From the NCBI RefSeq assembly GCF_000516555.1, contig NZ_AZSJ01000002.1, forward strand, positions 1,218-65,217: a stretch of 64,000 nucleotides of DNA, given 5' to 3'. The notes beneath the pieces are model-generated. The model saw only the letters and a list, made by a program, of their open reading frames with translations. It searched no databases and was not told the DNA's origin. This document shows positions 25,526 to 35,015 of this stretch, piece by piece; position 1 is the first letter of the stretch, and every line of letters begins with the position of its first letter. The position numbers were made by a program, and so were the translations under genes. The stretch is from Afipia sp. P52-10 (lineage in GTDB: Bacteria > Pseudomonadota > Alphaproteobacteria > Rhizobiales > Xanthobacteraceae).

Positions 25526-26035
25526 ATGGATATCGTCTTCGTCGTCGCTATCGCCGAGAACGGCACGATCGGCCTCAACAACACGATTCCGTGGCGGCTG
25601 AAGAGCGACATGCAGCGTTTCAAGCGCCTCACCATGGGCAAGCCGGTGGTGATGGGCCGCAAGACGTTCCAGTCGTTCCCAAAGCCGCTGCCCGGACGCA
25701 CCAACATCGTCATGACGCGCGATGCGGGTTTTTCGGCTCCTGGTGCACTGGCGGTGACGTCGCTCGCACAGGCGATGGATGTGGCCCGGGGTGATGCGCT
25801 GCGGCGTTTTGCCACTGAAATCGCAGTCATCGGCGGCACGGAGATTTACGTGCAGTGGATGCCGCTTGCGACGCGGCTGGAGATCACCGAGGTTCACAAG
25901 GCGGTCGCGGGCGATGCCACGTTCACCCCCGACCTGTCGCAGTTCGAGGAGGTTTCGCGCGTCTTCAACGCGGCGGGCCCCGACGACAATGCCGATTTTT
26001 CCTACGTCACCTGGCGCAGAAAGCCGCTAATTTGA
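25526..26035 (+). CDS. folA: Dihydrofolate reductase
   Basis: NADPH-dependent reduction of dihydrofolate to tetrahydrofolate. The 169-residue protein has the DHFR core: VAIAENGTIGLNNTIPWRLK with the acidic Asp in KSDMQRFKRLT, GKPVVMGRKTF at about 39-49, PLPGRTNIVMTR and IAVIGGTEIYVQ. It completes the thyA-GNAT-folA cluster. Confidence 0.95.
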   Translation: MDIVFVVAIAENGTIGLNNTIPWRLKSDMQRFKRLTMGKPVVMGRKTFQSFPKPLPGRTNIVMTRDAGFSAPGALAVTSLAQAMDVARGDALRRFATEIAVIGGTEIYVQWMPLATRLEITEVHKAVAGDATFTPDLSQFEEVSRVFNAAGPDDNADFSYVTWRRKPLI

Positions 26036-26314
26036 GCGAATTGCCGCTGTTCCCGATGTGCTCCGCTCACGAATGCGGACGAATCCGGCTGCGGTGGCCG
26101 GTGCGGCCCCGGGGCAGAGCGATTTGCGCTTGTGCAAGACACGATCCCGTGTCCGGAATAGCGCCTGTTCTGACAACGAGATAGGTGCGGCGTTGTGCGC
26201 GCCGCACTGCGAAGGCATGGCAGCGTCCTTGCGTTGCTAAGGGCAAGCGGCGTCGCCTATAACCCTTCCGGGTTTGGCGGGCGCAAGGAGCGTCGCCACA
26301 AGGAGATATTGTCG

Positions 26315-27466
26315 ATGGCGTGGAAAAATCAGGGCGGCGGGCCATGGGGGTCCGGGCCAAAGGGGCCTTGGGGCTCGGGACCACAGTCCTCGGGGCCGAC
26401 ACCGCCGGATCTGGAGGATCTGCTGCGCCGCGGCCAGGACAAGCTGCAGTCGCTGTTGCCGGGGGGCCACTTCAGCACCATGGGCGTGGTGATCGCGGTC
26501 CTTGTCGTCGCGGTGATCTGGGGTCTGTCCGGTTTCTTCCGCGTGCAGCCGAACGAACTCGGCGTGGTGCTGCGGTTCGGCCAGTACGTGCGCACGGTGC
26601 AGCCCGGTCTGAACTATCACCTGCCGTATCCGATCGAGACCGTGCTGCTGCCGGAGGCGTTGCGTATCCGTTCGGTGTCGATCGGCATGCGCGTCACCGA
26701 AGGCCGCGGTGGCACCACCATGCGCGACGTGCCCGAGGAAAGCCTGATGCTGACCGGCGACGAGAACATCGTCGACGTGGACTTCACCGTGCTGTGGCGC
26801 ATCAAGCCGGACGGCGTCGGTGATTTCCTGTTCAACATCCAGAACCCGGAAGGCACCGTGAAGGCGGTCGCCGAAAGCGCGATGCGCGAGGTGATCGGCC
26901 GCTCCGAGATCCAGCCGATCCTGACCGGCGCGCGAACCGCGACCGAACAGGCGGTGCAGGACCTGATGCAGCGGACGCTCGACGAGTACACCTCGGGCGT
27001 GCTGATCAACCAGGTGCAGATGCAGAAGGTCGATCCGCCGTCGCAGGTGATCGACGCGTTCCGCGACGTGCAGGCGGCGCGCGCCGACCAGGAGCGTCTG
27101 CAGAACGAGGCGCGCACCTACGCCAACCGCATCGTGCCGGATGCCCGCGGCCGCGCCGCGCAGATCCTGCAGGGCGCCGAGGCCTATCGCGGCCAGGCGG
27201 TCGCCGAAGCGAGAGGTCAGACCGCGCGCTTCCTGAAGGTCTATGACGAATACAAGAAGGCGCCCGACGTGACGCGCCAGCGCATCTATCTGGAAACCAT
27301 GGAACGAATTTTCGGTAACGCCGACAAGCTTGTCTACGACCCCGGCCAGGGCGCCGGACAGGGCGTGCTGCCCTACCTGCCGCTCGGCGAACTGTCACGC
27401 CGGCAGCAGCCGCCAGCGCCGCCGCAGCAACAGCAGCAGGGTCAGCCGCAGGGAGGCAACCGATGA
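26315..27466 (+). CDS. hflK: FtsH protease activity modulator HflK
   Basis: Membrane SPFH/prohibitin-family protein that with HflC encloses the FtsH protease and tunes turnover of membrane proteins. The 383 residues comprise a Gly/Pro-rich cytoplasmic start (WKNQGGGPWGSGPKGPWGSG), one membrane helix near 54-72, an SPFH domain starting GFFRVQPNELGVVLRFGQYV, a long helical region with EARTYANRIVPDARGRAAQI, and a Pro/Gln-rich tail. The start at 26315 follows AAGGAGATATTGTCG. Its stop overlaps hflC (ATGA). Confidence 0.95.
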   Translation: MAWKNQGGGPWGSGPKGPWGSGPQSSGPTPPDLEDLLRRGQDKLQSLLPGGHFSTMGVVIAVLVVAVIWGLSGFFRVQPNELGVVLRFGQYVRTVQPGLNYHLPYPIETVLLPEALRIRSVSIGMRVTEGRGGTTMRDVPEESLMLTGDENIVDVDFTVLWRIKPDGVGDFLFNIQNPEGTVKAVAESAMREVIGRSEIQPILTGARTATEQAVQDLMQRTLDEYTSGVLINQVQMQKVDPPSQVIDAFRDVQAARADQERLQNEARTYANRIVPDARGRAAQILQGAEAYRGQAVAEARGQTARFLKVYDEYKKAPDVTRQRIYLETMERIFGNADKLVYDPGQGAGQGVLPYLPLGELSRRQQPPAPPQQQQQGQPQGGNR

Positions 27467-28371
27467 AGGCTGGCATCTCTGGCATCGTTGCCCTGATCGT
27501 GCTCGCGGCTCTTGCGGTCGTCGGCTACTCGTCGCTGTTCACCGTGCATCAGGTCGATCAGTCGATCGTCGTGCGGCTGGGTGAGCCGGTCCGCGTCGTC
27601 ACCAAGCCGGGCCTGCACTTCAAGGTGCCGTTCGTCGATTCGGTGATTCGCCTCGATAAGCGCATCCTCGACCTGGAAAACCCGGCGCAGGAAATCATCG
27701 CCTCAGACCAGAAGCGTCTGGTGGTGGACGCGTTCGCGCGCTACCGCATCAAGGACGCCTTGCGCTTCTACCAGACGGTGGCGACGGTGCAGTCGGCGAA
27801 CATCCAGCTGGCGACGCTGCTGAACTCGGCGTTGCGGCGCGTGCTCGGCGAGGTGACGTTCTCCAACCTCGTCCGTGACAACCGTGCCGCGCTGATGATC
27901 CGCATCCGCGACCAGCTCGACCGCGAGGCCGACGTCTACGGCATCTCGGTGGTGGACGTGCGAATCCGTCGCGCCGACCTGCCGGAGCAGAACAGCCAGG
28001 CGGTCTATCAGCGGATGCAGACCGAGCGTCAGCGCGAAGCGGCGGAAGCACGCGCCGAAGGCGGCCAGCGGGCGCAGGAAATCCGCTCGCGTGCCGATCG
28101 CGATGCGACCATCATCGTCGCCGAGGCGCAGCAGAAGGCCGAAGAAACGCGCGGTGAGGCAGACGGCGAACGCAACCGCATCTTTGCCGAAGCCTACGGC
28201 CAGAGCGCGGACTTCTTCGCCTTCTATCGCTCGATGGCGGCATACGAAGCGGGCTTGAAGGGGAATGATACCCGCTTCCTGCTGCGGCCGGATTCGGACT
28301 TCTTCCGTTACTTCGGCGACCCATCAGGCAAGCCGAGGACGCCGGCGCCGGCACAGCCGCGTCCGCAGTAA
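27463..28371 (+). CDS. hflC: FtsH protease modulator HflC
   Basis: Partner of HflK in the HflKC complex, 302 residues. An N-terminal membrane helix (GIVALIVLAALAVVGYSSLF) is followed by the SPFH domain (VHQVDQSIVVRLGEPVRVV) and the coiled region 'TERQREAAEARAEGGQRAQE' typical of HflC. The C-terminal FLLRPDSDFFRYF is conserved in the family. It overlaps hflK by four bases. Confidence 0.95.
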   Translation: MKAGISGIVALIVLAALAVVGYSSLFTVHQVDQSIVVRLGEPVRVVTKPGLHFKVPFVDSVIRLDKRILDLENPAQEIIASDQKRLVVDAFARYRIKDALRFYQTVATVQSANIQLATLLNSALRRVLGEVTFSNLVRDNRAALMIRIRDQLDREADVYGISVVDVRIRRADLPEQNSQAVYQRMQTERQREAAEARAEGGQRAQEIRSRADRDATIIVAEAQQKAEETRGEADGERNRIFAEAYGQSADFFAFYRSMAAYEAGLKGNDTRFLLRPDSDFFRYFGDPSGKPRTPAPAQPRPQ

Positions 28372-28388
28372 AAACGGCGGGGTGACCC

Positions 28389-28426
28389 AAAATCGACTCC
28401 GCTCCGCAAGGAGCGGAGTCGATTTT
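28389..28426 (+). terminator. Strong terminator after hflKC
   Basis: A perfect 17-bp stem with a GCAA tetraloop; the left arm starts AAAATCGACTCC and the right arm ends GTCGATTTT. It lies 17 bases after the hflC stop. The A/T ends of the stem make it work in both directions. Confidence 0.85.
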
Positions 28427-28639
28427 CGTCTCGGACCGTGCCAAACACGGCCGTCCCGGGCCGAGTCCGGTTCCCGGACCTGAGGCGCAATAAGATTTGG
28501 ACGAATCTTGATCGCGCTTTAGCTTCCTGTTCGAGCATGATCGGTCCGGTCATGCTCTGAGTCTGACACCATGCGCGAACCACACGCCCGATGCAGCGCT
28601 TTGCGCCGGGCGAGAAACGCAAGAGGGTTGGGACGTTCA

Positions 28640-28840
28640 ATGCCATCGCTTGCGTTCAGCGATTTTCTGGTCGGCATCGGTATTCTCTTCGTGATCGAGG
28701 GAGTGCTGCTGTTCGGCGTTCCGAACTGGATCCGCGGCGCGATGGAGAGTCTGATCAAGACCCCCGACAACGTGCTGCGCGCCACCGGGCTGATTTCCGC
28801 CATCGGCGGCCTGCTGCTGATCTGGCTGATCCGCCGGTAA
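28640..28840 (+). CDS. DUF2065 (YjeT-like) membrane protein
   Basis: A 66-residue protein with two membrane helices (FLVGIGILFVIEGVLLFGVP and ISAIGGLLLIWLIR), matching DUF2065. In E. coli the same family member (yjeT) also follows hflKC, so the gene neighbourhood is conserved; function is unknown. The ATG at 28640 is chosen because upstream codons are Arg-rich and non-hydrophobic. A terminator separates it from hflC, so it has its own promoter or is expressed by readthrough. Confidence 0.85.
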   Translation: MPSLAFSDFLVGIGILFVIEGVLLFGVPNWIRGAMESLIKTPDNVLRATGLISAIGGLLLIWLIRR

Positions 28841-29224
28841 GGCCCTGCTGCTGTCATCAGCGGCGGCCGCGCCCGAGGCCGATGTTCTGGCGGGCAATAG
28901 GATGCGCCATTCTCAATGGAACGTGTCCCGGGCCGGAGCCGTGGCGGCGGCATTTGTCGCGAATGCGGCGAGTTTGCCCGCGTTCCGCCGCAATGGACCT
29001 GTGAAGTCGGCGCATGCGTAACATTGCGACGTCGGACGGCTGGCCTGATTGTTTGCGGAACGGAGCGGCCTGCGGCTCTCCGCCCTGCGGTATCCTGCCC
29101 TCCTGCACGATGCCGATTCCACTCGGTGCCAAAACCCGATAGTCTCGCCGCCGAATGATGAAGGCGCGGCCCTCGCAATCGACGCGGCAGCCCACATGTT
29201 TGTTTTTCCAGGAGACGTTTGACC
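28841..29224. other. Intergenic region upstream of the Do protease gene
   Basis: A 384-base gap with no convincing gene. The ribosome-binding site GGAG at 29211-29214 belongs to the protease gene. I could not recognise a heat-shock or envelope-stress promoter by eye. Confidence 0.4.
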
Positions 29225-30727
29225 ATGCCCGGTCCGTTTGAATTGACCATCAGCCGCGTGCGTGCATTCGCGGTCGCGGGGGCGCTTGCGCTCGCCAGCA
29301 CGAGCCTTGCTGCACCCGCTTTCGCCCGCGGGCCCGAGAACATCGCCGACGTCGCCGAGAAAGTGATCGACGCGGTCGTCAACATCTCGACCTCGCAGAA
29401 CGTCGCCGCGCGTGGCGGCGAGCGCGGCGGGGTGATGCCGCAGCTTCCGCCCGACTCGCCGTTCCAGGATTTCTTCGACGAGTTCTTCAAGAATCGCCGC
29501 GGCGGCGAAGGTGGTCCGCGCGGCGGCAACAGCGGTCCGCGCCGGGTCAATTCACTCGGCTCCGGCTTCATCATCGACACTGCCGGCATGGTGGTCACCA
29601 ACAACCACGTCATTGCCGATGCCGACGAGATCAACATCATCCTCAACGACGGCACCAAGATCCCGGCCGAGATCGTCGGCCGCGACAAGAAGACCGACCT
29701 GGCGCTGTTGAAGTTCAAGCCGCCGGAGAAGCCGCTGGTCGCAGTCAAGTTCGGCAATTCGGACAGCGTGCGGATCGGCGAGTGGGTGGTGGCGATCGGC
29801 AATCCGTTCAGCCTCGGCGGTACCGTCACCGCCGGCATCGTCTCGGCCCGCAACCGCGATATTGGCGGGCAATACGACGCCTACATTCAGACCGACGCGG
29901 CGATCAACCGCGGCAACTCGGGCGGTCCGCTGTTCAACCTCAACGGCGACGTAATCGGCGTCAACACCGCGATCTTCTCGCCGACCGGCGGCTCGGTCGG
30001 CATCGGCTTCGCGGTGCCCTCGAACATCGTCACCGGCGTCATCGACCAGCTTCGCCAGTTCGGCGAGGCAAGACGCGGCTGGCTCGGCGTGCGCATCCAG
30101 GAGGTCACCGACGAGATTGCCGAGAGCCTGAGCATCAAGCCGGCGCGCGGCGCGTTGATTGCCGGTATCGATGACAAGGGGCCGGCCAAGCCCGCCGGCA
30201 TCGAGTCCGGCGACGTGATCGTCAAGTTCGACGGCAAGGACATCAAGACGATGAAGGATCTGCCGCGCGTCGTTGCCGACACGCCGATCGGCAAGGAGGT
30301 CGATGTCGTGGTGATCCGCAAGGGCAAGGAGCAGACCAGGAAGGTCACGCTCGGCCGTCTCGAGGACGACGAAAAAGCGAAGGAGGCTTCGCTCAAGGTT
30401 CCGGCGCCTGCGGAAGAGAAGACCGTGTCACAGAAGGCGCTCGGCCTCGATCTCGCCGCGCTCTCGCCGGCACTGCGCTCGCGCTACAAGGTCAAGGATA
30501 GCGTCAAGGGTGTGGTCATCACCTCGATCGAGGGCAGCCGCGATGCCGCCGACAAGCGGCTGAGCGCGGGCGATGTGATCATGGAAGTCGCGCAGGAGGC
30601 GGTGACCAACGTCGCCGATATCAAGAAGCGTGTCGACCAGTTGAAGAAGGACGGCAAGAAGAGCGCGCTGCTCACGGTGTCGAATCCGGACGGCGAAGTC
30701 CGCTTCGTGACGCTCAGCGTGCAATAG
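29225..30727 (+). CDS. Do-family serine endoprotease (DegP/HtrA)
   Basis: Periplasmic quality-control protease and chaperone, 500 aa. A signal peptide ends near APAFA (about 35). The trypsin-like domain has the triad His128 (VTNNHVIAD), Asp158 (KKTDLALLKF) and Ser232 (RGNSGGPLFN). A Gly/Arg-rich insertion (about 60-110) precedes it. Two PDZ domains follow (GWLGVRIQEV from about 277 and a second from about 400, ending VSNPDGEVRFVTLSV). The frame also offers TTG at 29219, but GGAG is better spaced for the ATG at 29225. The family is usually induced by envelope stress. Confidence 0.94.
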   Translation: MPGPFELTISRVRAFAVAGALALASTSLAAPAFARGPENIADVAEKVIDAVVNISTSQNVAARGGERGGVMPQLPPDSPFQDFFDEFFKNRRGGEGGPRGGNSGPRRVNSLGSGFIIDTAGMVVTNNHVIADADEINIILNDGTKIPAEIVGRDKKTDLALLKFKPPEKPLVAVKFGNSDSVRIGEWVVAIGNPFSLGGTVTAGIVSARNRDIGGQYDAYIQTDAAINRGNSGGPLFNLNGDVIGVNTAIFSPTGGSVGIGFAVPSNIVTGVIDQLRQFGEARRGWLGVRIQEVTDEIAESLSIKPARGALIAGIDDKGPAKPAGIESGDVIVKFDGKDIKTMKDLPRVVADTPIGKEVDVVVIRKGKEQTRKVTLGRLEDDEKAKEASLKVPAPAEEKTVSQKALGLDLAALSPALRSRYKVKDSVKGVVITSIEGSRDAADKRLSAGDVIMEVAQEAVTNVADIKKRVDQLKKDGKKSALLTVSNPDGEVRFVTLSVQ

Positions 30728-30750
30728 GAGCTGTTGGACCTCTGACCGTC

Positions 30751-30858
30751 ACCCTGACGAGCCGCGGCGCGCGGCGTCTCGAAGGATGAGGCCGAGGCGG
30801 CGATCCACGGCCTCATGGTTCGAGACGCGGTGCTGTACACCGCCCCTCACCAATGCGG
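30751..30858. repeat. REP-like element (GCGTCTCGAAGGATGAGG family)
   Basis: This intergenic block contains GCGTCTCGAAGGATGAGG, then CCTCATGGTTCGAGACGC, which are complementary around a variable centre, and ends CCTCACCAATGCGG. Sister copies are at 35016-35113 and 46305-46349. It lies between the Do protease and the convergent serB. Confidence 0.75.
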
Positions 30859-30908
30859 CGTTGTTGCTCGTCTTTCGCGCCCCGCGCAAGCGGGGAGAAG
30901 GAAATATC

Positions 30909-31802
30909 TCAGCCCACGAATTCGTCGCGGCGGTAGCCCTGCGCATAGAGCAGCGCGGTGAGGTCGCCATGGTCGATACGCGCGGCGGCGGCCGCGGCTA
31001 CCGCGGGCTTGGCGTGATAGGCGACGCCGAGGCCCGCATCCTGGATCATTGCCAGATCGTTGGCGCCGTCGCCGACCGCGAGCGTATCGATGTTGTCGAG
31101 CTCGAACTGCTCGCGCAGCTCCTGCAGTGCGGCGAGCTTCGCCTCCTTGCCGAGGATCGGCTCGGCGACCGCGCCGGTGAACGCGCCGCCCGCTACCAGC
31201 AGCGTGTTGGCGCGGTTTTCCTGGAAGCCGATCTTGGTGGCGATGGCGTCGGTGAACAGGGTGAAGCCACCGGAAACGAGACAGGTATAGGCACCGTTCG
31301 CGCGCATGGTCTGCACGAGCTGGCGGCCGCCTGGCGTCAGCGTCAGCCGTTTGTCGATCACCTCGTCAACAACCTTCACCGGCAGCCCTTTCAGCAGCGC
31401 CACGCGCTCGCGCAAGGCAGGCGCGAACTCGATCTCGCCGCGCATGGCGCGCTCGGTGATCGCCGCCACATGCGCCTTCAGCCCCGCGAAGTCGGCCAGT
31501 TCGTCGATGCATTCCTGGCCGATCATGGTGGAATCCATGTCGGCGAGGAACAGCCGCTTGCGCCGCGTCGCCCGCGGTTGCACGACGACATCGACGGGGA
31601 AGTCGCCGATCGCCGCGCGCAGGCGATTGGCGATGTCGGTGGCGGTTTCCTCGGTGTCCTCGAACGGGATGTCGGCGGCCACGCCCTCGAACAGCCAGTG
31701 GACGTCGTGGGCGGTCGGCAAAATCGCGCGCGCAGCCTCGATCGCCGTGCTATCGAGCGCGGGATTGACCGGATTGCAAATGAGCGTTGCGACGAGGGAC
31801 AT
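30909..31802 (-). CDS. serB: Phosphoserine phosphatase
   Basis: Last step of serine biosynthesis: dephosphorylation of O-phospho-L-serine. The 297-residue HAD-family protein has an N-terminal ACT-like region (1-75) and the catalytic [12 protein letters not shown] with nucleophile Asp88 and acid/base Asp90, [10 protein letters not shown] (motif II) and [14 protein letters not shown] (motif III). Its ATG and that of the divergent miaA share two bases at 31801-31802, so each promoter must lie inside the other gene. Confidence 0.95.
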   Translation of the reverse strand: MSLVATLICNPVNPALDSTAIEAARAILPTAHDVHWLFEGVAADIPFEDTEETATDIANRLRAAIGDFPVDVVVQPRATRRKRLFLADMDSTMIGQECIDELADFAGLKAHVAAITERAMRGEIEFAPALRERVALLKGLPVKVVDEVIDKRLTLTPGGRQLVQTMRANGAYTCLVSGGFTLFTDAIATKIGFQENRANTLLVAGGAFTGAVAEPILGKEAKLAALQELREQFELDNIDTLAVGDGANDLAMIQDAGLGVAYHAKPAVAAAAAARIDHGDLTALLYAQGYRRDEFVG

Positions 31803-32742
31803 GAGCGGTCACGCCAGGAATGAGGACAAGCCCGCGATCGATACGGGCAGGGCGGTGCTTATCGCAGGGCCAACGGCCAGCGGCAAGTCGGCGCTCGCGC
31901 TGAGGCTGGCCGAACAGGCTGGCGGCGTCGTCATCAATGCGGATTCCATGCAGGTCTATCGCGACCTGCGGGTGATCACCGCGCGGCCGACGGAGGCGGA
32001 CGAGGCGCGGGTTCCGCATCGCCTTTATGGGCACCGGGATGCTGCGATCAACTGCTCGGTCGGCAGCTGGCTGGACGACGCGGCCGCAGCACTGGCGGAA
32101 GCGCGCGCGAACCGATGGCTGCCGGTTATCATCGGTGGCACCGGGCTCTACTTCAAGGCGCTGCTGCGCGGGTTGTCGAACGTGCCGCCGGTTCCGGCCG
32201 AGGTCCGCGAGGCGGTGCGGGCGCGGCTGGCGCGCGACGGCATCGAGGTTTTGCATGCCGAACTGGCCCGGCGCGATCCGGACGCCGGGGCACGGCTGAA
32301 GCCGCGCGACCAGGCCCGTGTCGCCCGTGCGCTGGAGGTGATCGAGGCGACCGGGCGGCCGCTCGCCGACTGGCACGGCGAGGGGCTGCCGCCGCTGCTG
32401 TCGCCGGCCCATGTGACCGCGGTGTTTCTCGCCCCCGACCGGGCCGAGCTCTATCGGCGAATCGACCAGCGCTTCGCAGCGATGCTGAAGCAGGGCGCAC
32501 GCGAGGAGGTGCGGGCGCTCGCCGCACGCGGACTTGACCCGATGCTGCCGGCGATGAAGGCGCACGGCGTACCGGTCCTGATCCGCCACCTGCGCGGCGA
32601 GGCGACGCTGGAGGAGGCGCAGATGGTCGGCGCGGCCGACACCCGCCACTATGCCAAGCGGCAATTCACCTGGTTTCGCCATCAGCTGCCGGAATTTCGC
32701 TGGGTCAGGCCGGAGGAGGCCTGGGACGCCATTGCGGCTTAG
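31801..32742 (+). CDS. miaA: tRNA dimethylallyltransferase
   Basis: Adds a dimethylallyl group to A37 of tRNAs reading UNN codons. The 313-residue protein starts at [10 protein letters not shown] and has the P-loop GPTASGKS at 23-30, [20 protein letters not shown] with the catalytic Asp/Gln region, [13 protein letters not shown], and [13 protein letters not shown] near the C-terminus, all typical of MiaA. Translation could also start at a GTG within GRAVLIAG (about 31855) but the ATG is the simplest choice. Divergent from serB with overlapping start codons. Confidence 0.93.
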   Translation: MSGHARNEDKPAIDTGRAVLIAGPTASGKSALALRLAEQAGGVVINADSMQVYRDLRVITARPTEADEARVPHRLYGHRDAAINCSVGSWLDDAAAALAEARANRWLPVIIGGTGLYFKALLRGLSNVPPVPAEVREAVRARLARDGIEVLHAELARRDPDAGARLKPRDQARVARALEVIEATGRPLADWHGEGLPPLLSPAHVTAVFLAPDRAELYRRIDQRFAAMLKQGAREEVRALAARGLDPMLPAMKAHGVPVLIRHLRGEATLEEAQMVGAADTRHYAKRQFTWFRHQLPEFRWVRPEEAWDAIAA

Positions 32743-32941
32743 GGTTTTCGGCAGTTGGGCTTGCCTGCTGTTGGAGAACGACGCGCCACCAACGGAGGTC
32801 CCGGAGCTGGGCTGGCTGGCCCGGATCGGTTTGGCCTGGCGGAGCCGCATACCGGCTGGCCGTTTTTCGAGCTGTCTGTTCGTCTATTAACCCTCGCCGG
32901 ATGTCCGAAACCGCGCTATCTTGTGCCTCGCAGCGCAAGAC

Positions 32942-32969
32942 TTGACTCGCGCCCCGTCGTGGTTATAAG
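32942..32969 (+). promoter_or_regulatory. Sigma-70-type promoter of the ilv leader
   Basis: TTGACT at 32942-32947 and TATAAG at 32964-32969 are separated by exactly 16 bases, giving a strong consensus-like promoter about 33 bases before the leader peptide ATG. Confidence 0.7.
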
Positions 32970-33001
32970 TCCGCGCAACCTTTGAAGCATTCAGGCGACC
33001 C

Positions 33002-33067
33002 ATGCGTAATAAAATTGCAAAGCTCGTCCTTATTGTCGTACCCTGGAGCACCGCCCGGGACGGCTGA
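33002..33067 (+). CDS. ilv leader peptide, 21 aa
   Basis: A short frame MRNKIAKLVLIVVPWSTARD with a final Gly, TGA at 33065-33067. Residues 8-13 are Leu-Val-Leu-Ile-Val-Val, the end products of the pathway that follows, as in ribosome-mediated attenuation. Its stop codon lies in the loop of a hairpin and it is followed by a terminator, all upstream of ilvB. Too short for ordinary gene callers. Confidence 0.85.
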   Translation: MRNKIAKLVLIVVPWSTARDG

Positions 33068-33117
33068 GGCCGTCTGAAAGGTAGGCGGTGCACAGGGCCC
33101 TTCAGAGGCCCTTTTTT
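33048..33117 (+). promoter_or_regulatory. Transcription attenuator of the ilvB operon
   Basis: The first helix pairs GCACCGCC (33048-33055) with GGCGGTGC (33084-33091) and encloses GACGGC/GCCGTC (33059-33064 with 33069-33074), whose loop holds the leader stop codon. The terminator AGGGCC/GGCCCT (33094-33099 with 33107-33112) follows, with TTTTTT starting at 33112. With charged Leu/Ile/Val tRNA the ribosome should finish the leader and allow termination. I did not find an obvious full anti-terminator pairing by eye. Confidence 0.8.
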
Positions 33118-33215
33118 ATTTCCCGCGCAAGGCCCGAAACGGGAGCGGTTTTTTCGAGGCCAAGCGGAACGAGACAACGAAAGAGCGGCGCGGCGTGCGC
33201 CCCCCGGAGCGAAAG

Positions 33216-34994
33216 ATGAGCGAGAGCAAGGCGAGCGACAAAAACCAGATGACCGGCGCGGCGATGGTCGTGCGCGCGCTCAAGGATCATGGCGTCCAGC
33301 ACATCTTTGGCTATCCCGGCGGTGCGGTGCTGCCGATCTATGACGAGATTTTCCAGCAGAGCGACGTGCAGCACATTCTCGTCCGCCATGAGCAGGGCGC
33401 GGGCCATGCGGCGGAAGGCTATGCGCGCTCCACCGGCAAGCCCGGCGTGGTGCTGGTGACATCCGGCCCCGGCGCGACCAACATGGTCACCCCGCTCGCC
33501 GACGCGCTGATGGATTCGATCCCGCTGGTGTGCATCACCGGCCAAGTGCCGACGCACCTGATCGGCAATGACGCGTTCCAGGAGTGCGACACCGTCGGCA
33601 TCACGCGGCCCTGCACCAAGCACAACTGGCTGGTGCGCAACGTCGACGATCTGCCGCGCGTGCTGCACGAGGCGTTCTATGTGGCGACCACTGGCCGTCC
33701 AGGCCCGGTGGTGGTGGACATTCCGAAGGACGTGCAGTTCGCGCTCGGCCTCTATCACCCGCCGCGCAAATCCGACGTGCATGTGTCCTACCAGCCGCGC
33801 GTGAAGGGCGACGCGTTGCAGATCCGCAAGGCGGTGTCGTTGCTGGCGAACGCCAAGAAGCCGATCATCTACACCGGCGGCGGCGTCATCAACGCCGGCG
33901 GCGATGCCTCGAAGATCCTGCGCGAGTTGGTGGCCGCCACCGGCTTCCCGATCACCTCGACCTTGATGGGGCTCGGCGCCTATCCGGCATCGGGGCCGAA
34001 CTGGCTCGGCATGCTCGGCATGCACGGTACCTACGAAGCCAACATGGCGATGCACGACTGCGACGTGATGCTGTGCATCGGTGCGCGCTTCGACGACCGC
34101 ATCACCGGCCGCACCGACGCGTTCTCGCCGGGCTCGAAGAAGATCCATATCGACATCGACCCCTCGTCGATCAACAAGAACATCCGTGTCGACGTGCCGA
34201 TCATCGGCGATGCCGGAAACATCATGGGCGACCTGTTGCAGGTGTTCAAGGCGGAAGCCAAGAAGCCGGACATCAAGGCGTGGTGGAATCAGATCGCGCA
34301 GTGGAAGGCGCGCAACTCGCTCGCCTACAAGCAGAGCAGCGACGTGATCCTGCCGCAGTATGCGATCCAGAAGCTGTTCGAGCTGACGCGGGCTAAGGAC
34401 ACCTACATCACCACCGAAGTCGGCCAGCACCAGATGTGGGCGGCGCAGTTCTACGGCTTCGAGGAGCCGCACCGCTGGATGACCTCCGGCGGGCTCGGCA
34501 CCATGGGCTACGGCCTGCCGGCGGCGCTCGGCGTGCAGGTGGCGCATCCGAACAGCCTAGTCGTCGATATCGCCGGCGACGCCTCGGTGCAGATGACGAT
34601 GCAGGAGATGTCGACGGCGGTGCAGTTCGAACTCCCGATCAAGATCTTCATCCTGAACAACCAGTACATGGGCATGGTGCGGCAGTGGCAGCAGCTCCTG
34701 CACGGCAATCGCCTGTCGCATTCGTATTCGGAGGCGCTGCCGGACTTCGTCAAGCTCGCCGACGCCTATGGCGCGCATGGCATCCAGGTGTCGAAGCCGT
34801 CGGACCTCGAAGGCGCGATCACCGAGATGATCAAGGTGAAGAAGCCGGTTCTGTTCGATTGTCGCGTCGCGGCGCTGGAGAACTGCTTCCCGATGATCCC
34901 GTCGGGCAAGGCGCACAACGAGATGCTGCTTCCGGCGGAAGCCACCGACGAGGCCACCGCCAAGGCCTTCGCCGGCGGCAAGGCGCTGGTGTGA
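33216..34994 (+). CDS. ilvB: Acetolactate synthase, large (catalytic) subunit
   Basis: ThDP- and FAD-dependent condensation of pyruvate with pyruvate or 2-oxobutanoate, the first common step of Val/Leu/Ile synthesis. The 592-residue protein has the catalytic Glu59 in LVRHEQGAGHAAEGYAR, ITGQVPTHLIGNDAFQECD, FAD-domain sequence DASKILRELVAATGFPITST, and the ThDP motif beginning GDASVQMTMQEMSTA (about 454) to LNNQYMGMV. The ATG at 33216 follows GGAG at good distance; a GTG at 33195 is less likely. Also called ilvI or ilvG. It is followed after a repeat element by ilvN. Confidence 0.96.
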   Translation: MSESKASDKNQMTGAAMVVRALKDHGVQHIFGYPGGAVLPIYDEIFQQSDVQHILVRHEQGAGHAAEGYARSTGKPGVVLVTSGPGATNMVTPLADALMDSIPLVCITGQVPTHLIGNDAFQECDTVGITRPCTKHNWLVRNVDDLPRVLHEAFYVATTGRPGPVVVDIPKDVQFALGLYHPPRKSDVHVSYQPRVKGDALQIRKAVSLLANAKKPIIYTGGGVINAGGDASKILRELVAATGFPITSTLMGLGAYPASGPNWLGMLGMHGTYEANMAMHDCDVMLCIGARFDDRITGRTDAFSPGSKKIHIDIDPSSINKNIRVDVPIIGDAGNIMGDLLQVFKAEAKKPDIKAWWNQIAQWKARNSLAYKQSSDVILPQYAIQKLFELTRAKDTYITTEVGQHQMWAAQFYGFEEPHRWMTSGGLGTMGYGLPAALGVQVAHPNSLVVDIAGDASVQMTMQEMSTAVQFELPIKIFILNNQYMGMVRQWQQLLHGNRLSHSYSEALPDFVKLADAYGAHGIQVSKPSDLEGAITEMIKVKKPVLFDCRVAALENCFPMIPSGKAHNEMLLPAEATDEATAKAFAGGKALV

Positions 34995-35015
34995 GGTGAT
35001 CGAAGGAGACCGAGG

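Noticed and set aside
33102-34547. A 481-codon minus-strand frame opposite ilvB
   Set aside because: It is the reverse-strand shadow of acetolactate synthase, with no recognised domain and an atypical His/Arg-rich composition.
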